Shown here: one piece after another, positions 58,108 through 64,000 of the stretch
How positions within the stretch are numbered: the first letter of the stretch is position 1
How the letters are laid out: every line of letters begins with the position of its first letter
Source of the DNA: Rotaria socialis
Taxonomy: Eukaryota; Rotifera; Eurotatoria; Philodinida; Philodinidae
Assembly: GCA_905331475.1 (NCBI GenBank)
Contig: CAJNYU010001795.1
Location: forward strand, 1 to 64,000
Direction of reading: 5' to 3'
Length of the DNA stretch: 64,000 nucleotides
Program-made: the position numbers and the translations under genes
The notes under the pieces: model-generated
The model's database searches: none
The model's input: only the letters and a program-made list of their open reading frames with translations
Told to the model about the DNA's origin: nothing

Positions 58108-59925
58108 ATGGATTTTACTTCGATGGATAATGAATCAGAACAATTGATATCGTTCAATACAATGACTGATGACCTAATGTTCACCCATCCAGCTACAATA
58201 CCTTTAGTATGATCTTTACATATATATATATATATATATCTTTATTATAATCTTGAAACGAATATATTTCCTACTTCTTCTTCTTCTTTCTTTTTATCAA
58301 AACATAAATAGACCATCGATTTAAATTTGATATCACCGATGAATACACCAATATACTCGTTTGGACATGCCCCAGTAACAGAATATAACAATTCTGAGAA
58401 TGAGGACGAAACTAAAATGGATGACGAATCATTTCATCAAATAGTTCTCAATTATGAACGAGAATACGATATGCAACAGCTTTTTCAAGTAATACGAAAT
58501 ACTCAACCGATGGCTGATACTTTTGCTACTTTAATGATGCAACAACTAAATCTTTTGGTAGATGGCATCACAGAAATTAACAATAATAATCATCATCACT
58601 GTGATGAAATTCAAGAGCAACGTCACACATCATCTTTAACCAATTTTTATTATCCTTATCCACCTATCAACCAAACAGGTCCTATTGCTGAACATGATCG
58701 TCCATATGCCGAGTATTATCATTTAAATCGAGCAACTATTGCTAAAGTATTTCACTTTCAATTGCAATCAACAAATTCAGATGAACGACCATTTCGATTG
58801 GAAAGTAAAATGTTTGCTATTACGTCATGCACAAATGTATCGAAAGAGAGAGTAAAGGATAAAATTATACAAGTATTTGGTATTCATAATATTCAATATA
58901 TTTGTGTTGGTGAAGATATCAATGAATTTAATCATCAACGATATTTACTGATACAAATTATTTTTAAAAAAAAAATCTGTAGGAAAAACCGCTTTCTTGA
59001 TTTGATTACTCGAACATTTTGTAACTATCAAGTCACACATCATGCTTGCGCATGGAATGAATATATTAAGCGAGCCTTGAATTTCATTGAATATGGTACA
59101 TTTAAATCTACAAGATCGTGTAAACAAAAACAATGGTCAACTGTGTTGTCATCGTCATGGTTGGCAAAGTTGCCAGCTTCTACTCCAGTCATTCACCATC
59201 AACAGCACATGCCAAAAGCAACAACAACTACCAAATCAGACGAAGAAGAAAGACGTCGATGTGAAAATACAATAGCACAACAAGCTTTTAAAATAGCAGA
59301 GACTAGTATTGATAGTGCCATAGATTTTATTCGTTATTCAATACCAATGTTATTCCTTCAGAGTAGCTCTTGGTAAGAAAGAATTGAAATAGTTATCTAT
59401 GAATTTATCTATTTTTTCCTTTTTCATTCTTTTGAAGGTATTTAGAAATACTCAAATATATTCATTTACGGGCAGAAATGGAAGCCGATCTAGAAGGTAA
59501 TATTAATAAAGAATATTTATGGCCTGTTTCATTTCCTGAGTGTACAAATCGACTACGTATGTATCATGGATGAAAATGTTTGTCGTTTGAATTCTCATGA
59601 ATGAAATCTATCCTATAGGAGAAATCATACATCGGTGGATTCGACATCAATTCAGTCGTGTTAAACAAGCCAAATGTCTCATACTCATCGGACTTCCTGA
59701 TACTGGCAAGACATCGTTCGCTCTTTCCTTACCTGGACGTGTTAATTATTTTCAAGGACAATGGAATTCAGACAATTGGAGTGATTATGCTCGTTATTCT
59801 GTCTATGAAAATATTCCATGGGATGAATTCTATGAGTTCAATTATCCAAATAAAGAGCAACTTCTAACGCAATCTGGAAAGATACTTGTAAGTAAATGAC
59901 AGTTGCTTTGTATTCTTCTATATAA

Positions 59926-59965
<40 letters not shown>

Positions 59966-60275
59966 AGGCAACCAATAGATGGCGATCAACAATACAAATT
60001 AATGTTCGACAACCAGCCATTGTTCTTTTGAAACCTGAAGAGGCAGGTTCTTTACTAACAATACCAGTCACTGATCATGAACGACAATTAGCTGACTATT
60101 GGAAACAAAATGCTTGTGTCTATATTATGGGTAAAAACAATTTTTCCGTTATATATATATATATAGAAGCTCTTTGATTATTCATTTCCAATATTTCATT
60201 TTATGGATTCTAGGACCACATGAGTACTTTTTGAAACCTCAACATCGAACTCTTGGTAACAACGAAGTCCATTGA
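58108..60275 (+). CDS. Rolling-circle Rep-like protein: nuclease and SF3 helicase (Rep1)
   Basis: Exons are 58,108-58,206, 58,312-59,372, 59,438-59,556, 59,619-59,887, 59,968-60,130 and about 60,214-60,275, in phase, about 590 residues. A disordered N-terminus is followed by a Rep-type nuclease: FAITSCTNVSKERVKDKI (motif I region), HQRYLLIQIIFKKK (motif II region) and NEYIKRALNFIEYGTF (motif III, Tyr-x2-Lys). Motif II lacks a full His-hydrophobic-His pair, so nicking may be weak or lost. A superfamily 3 helicase follows: GLPDTGKTSFALSLP (Walker A), YARYSVYENIPWDEF (Walker B) and RQPAIVLLKPEE (motif C region, Lys where Asn is usual). The order matches CRESS-type Reps. Rep ORFs are reported for Terminons; such a protein might unwind or process cDNA ends. 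Confidence 0.75.
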
Positions 60276-60600
60276 GAAACTTATCCATGAATATCAACAA
60301 TGGATATATGGATGTCTAAGATGAGTTCTTTCGAATATTCTTTTCTCACATTCTAACCTATTCCTAATTCGTTTCTTATGCATCATGTTCATTCAAACGA
60401 ACGATCATGTGGCTGTGTACTTTTGTTTTGTTTTAGATGATGTTTCTTTTTTTTTTTGTTATCGTGTATACAGATATCATTTAAGTGTAACTTGAAAACA
60501 AATCTTAATCTTTATTATTATTATCATAGAATACTGACAAATATTGATTTGTGTTAATAATTTCTATTGTAGACAGGTCATTTTACATTGAACAACAACG
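60276..60600. other. Intercistronic spacer
   Basis: I see nothing coding. TTTTGTTTTAG lies near 60,436 and TTTCTATTGTAG near 60,572, 28 bp before the next ATG. Confidence 0.35.
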
Positions 60601-60936
60601 ATGTCATCGTCAAATAATCCTTCAATTCCATTGATAGCAATTACGCGTAATCGACCAACAAACTCGAATATTGTTCGAACTCAACGTACTACAGAAAGGT
60701 CCATTGGTTGTAATACAGATGCATCACCAACGGACCCGAGTCGAAAAACGGAAATTGACGAAGAAGATGAACTAACTGATATTATCGAACGGTTAATTCA
60801 TGACTTTCTAGCTCGACCTAGTCGACGACAACCTTACAAGAGTTACTTCAGTTGGACTATCAAACCAGAGAATATGCCAATGTATCGTGTAGTATTGACC
60901 ATTGCCCAAGATCCTTCGATTACCACCTTGGTTTAA
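60601..60936 (+). CDS. Hypothetical protein, paralogue of the gene at 56,883 (DP2)
   Basis: 111 residues starting MSSSNNPSIPLIAITRNRPT. The N-terminal half is disordered and the C-terminal segment ELTDIIERLIHDFLARPSRR, then FSWTIKPENMPMYRVVLTIA, aligns with DP1. As with DP1, a Rep-like gene lies downstream, with the short Myr2 gene in between. Function unknown. Confidence 0.55.
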   Translation: MSSSNNPSIPLIAITRNRPTNSNIVRTQRTTERSIGCNTDASPTDPSRKTEIDEEDELTDIIERLIHDFLARPSRRQPYKSYFSWTIKPENMPMYRVVLTIAQDPSITTLV

Positions 60937-61692
60937 CAAATATCAACTAATCTATCGTCAAAATTGAACAGACTCGATATGAATTTTTCCTCATATGAGT
61001 GTCATCTTGCAGACTTTTTATTAACCAAATTTCAATATTCATACATTGTTCTGCTAAACATATGTATGACTTTTCTTCTTTTCTTCTTTCATTCATTTAT
61101 TCATTTATTCATTATTATTCAATACAGCTTAATCCTATTTCCATTTGTTCCTTCTAGATGAATATGAATCAATTGAAATTAAACGTTCAGTATAAGTATA
61201 AATGAAGGTAACACATAAGATTATATTAGAGAAAATAAAGTTATTTCTCACTGTTCTAATTTATCTATTTTAGTATCATCTATTCGTTCTATCAACAATT
61301 GGTTAAATATCGATGCATTACAAAGCAGGAAATACTACATAAAAGTCTATATCTTCTATAGATCTAAAGAAGATTCCATGCTACCATGTTCAGATTTGTT
61401 TCTTCGAATATTGACCCCTATTTTGATACAACCCTCCTGATAACTTTCAGATTCTCTCTTAATCATAATTTCAATAAAATTGTTAAGGAATGTCGAACAC
61501 ATTCACCTTTAATCTATTTTTCTTCAGTGCCAAATATTATTATTTGTAGATACATTCATACACTATTATTTCAAGACAAGAGTCTTTTTCTTCACTGATT
61601 TGTATCGAGTCTATCACTCATATAACAACAAGTAAGACATTCAATGCTTGATGAATCGATCTGTATGAACGAATTTTTACATAGATATCAAC
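60937..61692. other. Spacer with possible small exons
   Basis: TTTGTTCCTTCTAG ends at about 61,159 directly before ATGAATATGAATC, and TTATCTATTTTAG ends at about 61,274 before a short open stretch (RSINNWLNIDALQSRKYY). These could be exons of one more small gene, but I could not join them with confidence. AATAAA occurs near 61,236. Confidence 0.35.
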
Positions 61693-61899
61693 ATGGGACA
61701 ATCATCGAGTATGTCTTCGGATTCATCAGCATCAAGCATGCAAGATTTAGATACAAATATGTCGCCGTCAACATCAATATCATCATCGTATATCCCATAT
61801 ACAGCAGGAAGAACAACAGCTGCCCTCGTTCCATCGTCGACATTTCCTGGTGTCGATGTCGTGGTCTATGAAAAACCTGATAGAGAAAAATCAAAATAG
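61693..61899 (+). CDS. Small protein with N-myristoylation-type start (Myr2)
   Basis: 68 residues in one exon. MGQSSSMSSDSSASSMQDLD has Gly2 and Ser5-6, again fitting an N-myristoylation site, and the rest is Ser-rich followed by SYIPYTAGRTTAALVPSSTF, PGVDVVVYEKPDREKSK. It shares with Myr1 the acyl-type start, size and polar nature, but no clear alignment beyond that. It is preceded by ATAG directly at the leader (about 61,684) and followed by AATAAA at about 61,939. Confidence 0.5.
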   Translation: MGQSSSMSSDSSASSMQDLDTNMSPSTSISSSYIPYTAGRTTAALVPSSTFPGVDVVVYEKPDREKSK

Positions 61900-62085
61900 T
61901 CAGATCATGATTCATAGAACTGTGATTTGTTTTCTTGCAATAAAATTGCTTAAATAGAATTAGCTTTGTGTGTTCTGTAGTTGTTACTGTTTTGTTTTAG
62001 TTCTAATATTATTACACGCTTTTGTTATTTATTCTAGATAGACCTTCTTCATCTTCATCCAATATTTTCAAACAATTCAATTCGA
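61900..62085 (+). promoter_or_regulatory. Poly(A) signal and candidate trans-splice acceptor
   Basis: AATAAA at about 61,939 lies 40 bp after the Myr2 stop. TTGTTATTTATTCTAG ends at about 62,037, 49 bp before the Rep2 ATG. Confidence 0.5.
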
Positions 62086-63142
62086 ATGAATAACGAGGAT
62101 TTACAGCATTTAAGTGAACGAAGAGCATTTGTTAAAGACATGAAACTTTTTCAAAAGCTTCTTCGAATAGCAAAAGTAAATGTCAATGAAGCGATGGAAC
62201 AACTTTTTCTACAACTACCAAATGAATATCTCAAACGTGCTGGAGAGTTAGTATCGTTTCCTAGGAACTAGTTGTCAACCGATGCTCCAGATATTTTTGT
62301 TATTTTGTTTCTACAAATGCTTAGATACTATACAATCTTTTTGGACATGCGTCATCAAACTCAACGAGACGCCTATGTGAGTGGTCAACTCAGAGATGAG
62401 TTTACATGGCCAACATCATTTCCCGATTGTACATCAGCACTACGTATGTTTTGCCATGAAACAATATCAAAACGAGTCATCGAGTTTCTATCTTAGGACA
62501 ATTTGTCGATCGATGGATTCAAGAAGAGTTGCCTCGTCAAAGTCAAGCTAAATGTCTTATTTTAATTGGACCAGCAAATACAGGTAGATCAATAGTTATC
62601 AATTATTCTTCATTTCATTTTACCTTCAAAAATATGAAGGGAAAACATCATTTGCTAAGTCTATACCAGGCCTAAATAATTATTTCTCTGGTGCATGGTC
62701 TTCCGATCATTTCAATCCCTATGCACGGTATACCATCTATGAAAATGTATCATGGGATAATTTTGAAAGACGAGGTTATCCAGATAAAAAGCTACTTTTT
62801 ACTCAGAGTGGCCTAGTTGATGTAAGTCATCATTTTTATGTTGTATTTTGTTTTTCTACTCATCAGTCAATTTATTTCATTAACAGACCGTCTACAATCG
62901 TGGTTATCCAACGAAAATCAATGTTTGTCAGCCTGCAATCGTGCTTCTCAATCCTGGCTCCTCTGAGGGTTCATTAAACCGAATCACGAGTACAAATGAA
63001 TCACAAGGCATAAAAGATGATTTCTGGAGTCTACATGCATACATATACAGACTTGGCAAGTATTCGAATGATATCGAATTTCATTTGAACATATAGTTAT
63101 GACATTCTAGGAAAAGACGAATACTTTTATAAATCTACTTAG
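62086..63142 (+). CDS. Rep-like SF3 helicase without nuclease domain (Rep2)
   Basis: Likely exons are 62,086-62,246, 62,325-62,443, 62,497-62,583, 62,640-62,821, 62,887-about 63,054 and about 63,112-63,142, roughly 248 residues. The last intron appears to use a GC donor. A short N-terminal helix region is followed by segments parallel to Rep1: EFTWPTSFPDCTSALR, QAKCLILIGPANTGKTSFAK (Walker A), YARYTIYENVSWDNFE (Walker B) and CQPAIVLLNPGSSEGS (motif C with Asn kept). The intron before the Walker A Lys is not shared with Rep1. The nuclease motifs I-III are absent altogether. The helicase site looks better preserved than in Rep1, which suggests the pair divides the labour or that Rep2 works as a helicase subunit. 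Confidence 0.65.
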
Positions 63143-63522
63143 TCGAACGATGATTCTGATACTTAGAAAATTAAACACGAAAAAGAAATCGACCCGAATC
63201 AATACAAGGCTCTTGTTAACAATTTATGTATTAAAATTTCTTTCCTGTCTTGTTTTTCATTTTGATAGAACTGTTTCTCGTAAATACCACATTAGTATTT
63301 TAATTATTAGAACAATAAACATGGAGCATTGATTCATCGTGCTCTAACGTTCTGTTTCTGGTAGCTCTGAAACAGTTTCAATTATTTTATTTTCCAACAA
63401 ACATCATTGCTTATAACATAAGAAATGCTTTATAATTTAATATTGAATATGATCTACATCTTTATCCCTTTTTTTTGTAGATATTATAAGCAAGCATCCT
63501 TAACTATTTCTAATTATTTCAA
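63143..63522 (+). promoter_or_regulatory. Intercistronic spacer with acceptor
   Basis: No gene is supported. AATAAA-like words occur near 63,313, and CCCTTTTTTTTGTAG ends at about 63,480, 43 bp before the next ATG. Confidence 0.4.
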
Positions 63523-64000
63523 ATGGATAATTCAAGGAATGAATCCGTTAAACGTGCAATTTCATCATCGGAAGATGAATCACTAGAAGTCAAACGTTAT
63601 TCGAATCAAGGCGATACTTTTGAAAAAATGTATGAAGTCAATGAAGATGATGACTCCTCTTCGTCTGATGATGACAACACTGGTGACAAAAAACTATCAG
63701 AACATCATAGAGAAACATTCGATTTCAAGAATCTTGATTGGTGCGATGTTCCAACGTTCATTCATTCTATGGACCAGGGACCTATGAGTCTTTATGATCG
63801 ACAAAAAACTCGTGAAACGAAAGAGCAAATTCTAAATATTAAAAATCGTTTAGCTCAACAAAATTGTATTCTAAGACCACTTTACAAAAACAATGGATTT
63901 CATTTGTGTAAAAACAATGAATACCAACAAAAAGTATCTGATTTTATGACAAAAACAGGCATCTATTCGTTGATAAACAAACTAGTCGATCCATATACAG
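63523..64000 (+). CDS. N-terminal part of another RT-like protein (RT-g), runs off the window
   Basis: The frame from the ATG at 63,523 is open to the window end (159 residues so far). MDNSRNESVKRAISSSEDES and an acidic stretch lead into FDFKNLDWCDVPTFIHSMD, LAQQNCILRPLYKNNGFHLC and FMTKTGIYSLINKLVDPYT. This aligns by eye with the N-terminal half of RT-a (LKDLDWDDLPNFIRYLDYNQ; MVANNMILRLPYKGTPFYIS; YITQTSTWVLLHKLNG). The palm, and thus the state of its active site, lies outside the window. Confidence 0.65.
   Translation, partial: MDNSRNESVKRAISSSEDESLEVKRYSNQGDTFEKMYEVNEDDDSSSSDDDNTGDKKLSEHHRETFDFKNLDWCDVPTFIHSMDQGPMSLYDRQKTRETKEQILNIKNRLAQQNCILRPLYKNNGFHLCKNNEYQQKVSDFMTKTGIYSLINKLVDPYT

Larger units (their letters stand above)
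36215..64000 (+). mobile_element. Terminon unit B (continues past the window)
   Basis: Nearly 28 kb of plus-strand genes with the same style throughout: short GT-AG introns, acceptor-like sites before start codons, and Athena-related proteins. The left edge is an abrupt start within a coiled-coil ORF directly after telomere-like repeats. No ribozyme repeat or C-rich tract is seen before 64,000, so the 3' end and probably the canonical RT of this unit lie further right. Gene content (RT-like, GIY-YIG, Rep, membrane and coiled-coil proteins) matches the published range for Terminons. Confidence 0.7.

Noticed and set aside
1-64000. tRNA or rRNA genes
   Set aside because: I looked for T-loop and anticodon-arm words on both strands and found nothing that folds convincingly by eye.

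Overview
The window looks like subtelomeric DNA of a bdelloid rotifer (Adineta-like). It is AT-rich, its introns are mostly 45-75 bp, it has interstitial tracts resembling the bdelloid telomere repeat (TGTGGG/CCCACA), and its right 60% is a plus-strand chain of Athena-type Penelope-like retroelements of the giant, multi-ORF kind described as Terminons. I recognise the family from protein motifs and architecture only; no search was run.

Left part (1-25,600), mostly relics. A broken B-box gene fragment (1-313, minus). An inverted repeat whose arms contain hammerhead-like cores (1.09-1.32 kb). Telomere-like G-rich-then-C-rich patches at 3.3 and 11.9 kb. A short two-exon gene (3.46-4.05 kb) followed by two C-rich stubs. 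The last exon of a Cys-containing secreted-type protein (4.80-5.16 kb, minus). A decayed LINE with CCHC, APE-endonuclease and RT parts (5.4-10.2 kb) that carries a hairpin insertion. A 340-bp direct repeat (11.1 and 13.0 kb). A minus-strand transposase gene of EnSpm/CACTA type (14.3-19.2 kb) whose eight exons join into one open frame of about 865 codons, beside a BEN-domain gene (19.8-22.1 kb). Then simple tandem repeats and two assembly gaps (23.36 and 25.86 kb).

Terminon unit A (about 25.64-36.21 kb). It has a 5'-truncated coiled-coil ORF, a second copy of the 3.46-kb gene, an RT-like protein without the catalytic aspartates, a stand-alone coiled-coil ORF, and a canonical Athena RT with DKG, motif A aspartate and YIDD. 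It ends in four hammerhead ribozymes at 191-bp spacing followed at once by a C-rich telomere-like tract.

Terminon unit B (36.21 kb to beyond the window) starts abruptly inside a coiled-coil ORF, as expected if unit A was added to an eroded, re-healed chromosome end. Its cooriented genes are: two single-span membrane proteins; a large coiled-coil plus RT-like protein; two GIY-YIG-type proteins; three more RT-like proteins with altered active sites; small acidic or coiled-coil proteins; two proteins beginning with N-myristoylation-type sequences; a Rep-like protein (nuclease plus helicase); a helicase-only Rep paralogue; and the start of another RT-like gene.

Most genes in the chain sit behind a polypyrimidine-TAG site with no visible upstream exon, and several follow an AATAAA. 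This is the layout expected of a polycistronic RNA cut up by spliced-leader trans-splicing, which rotifers are known to use. The strongest candidates for something new are the set of five or more RT paralogues with divergent active sites but long open frames, and the possible trans-spliced operon organisation of a retroelement.
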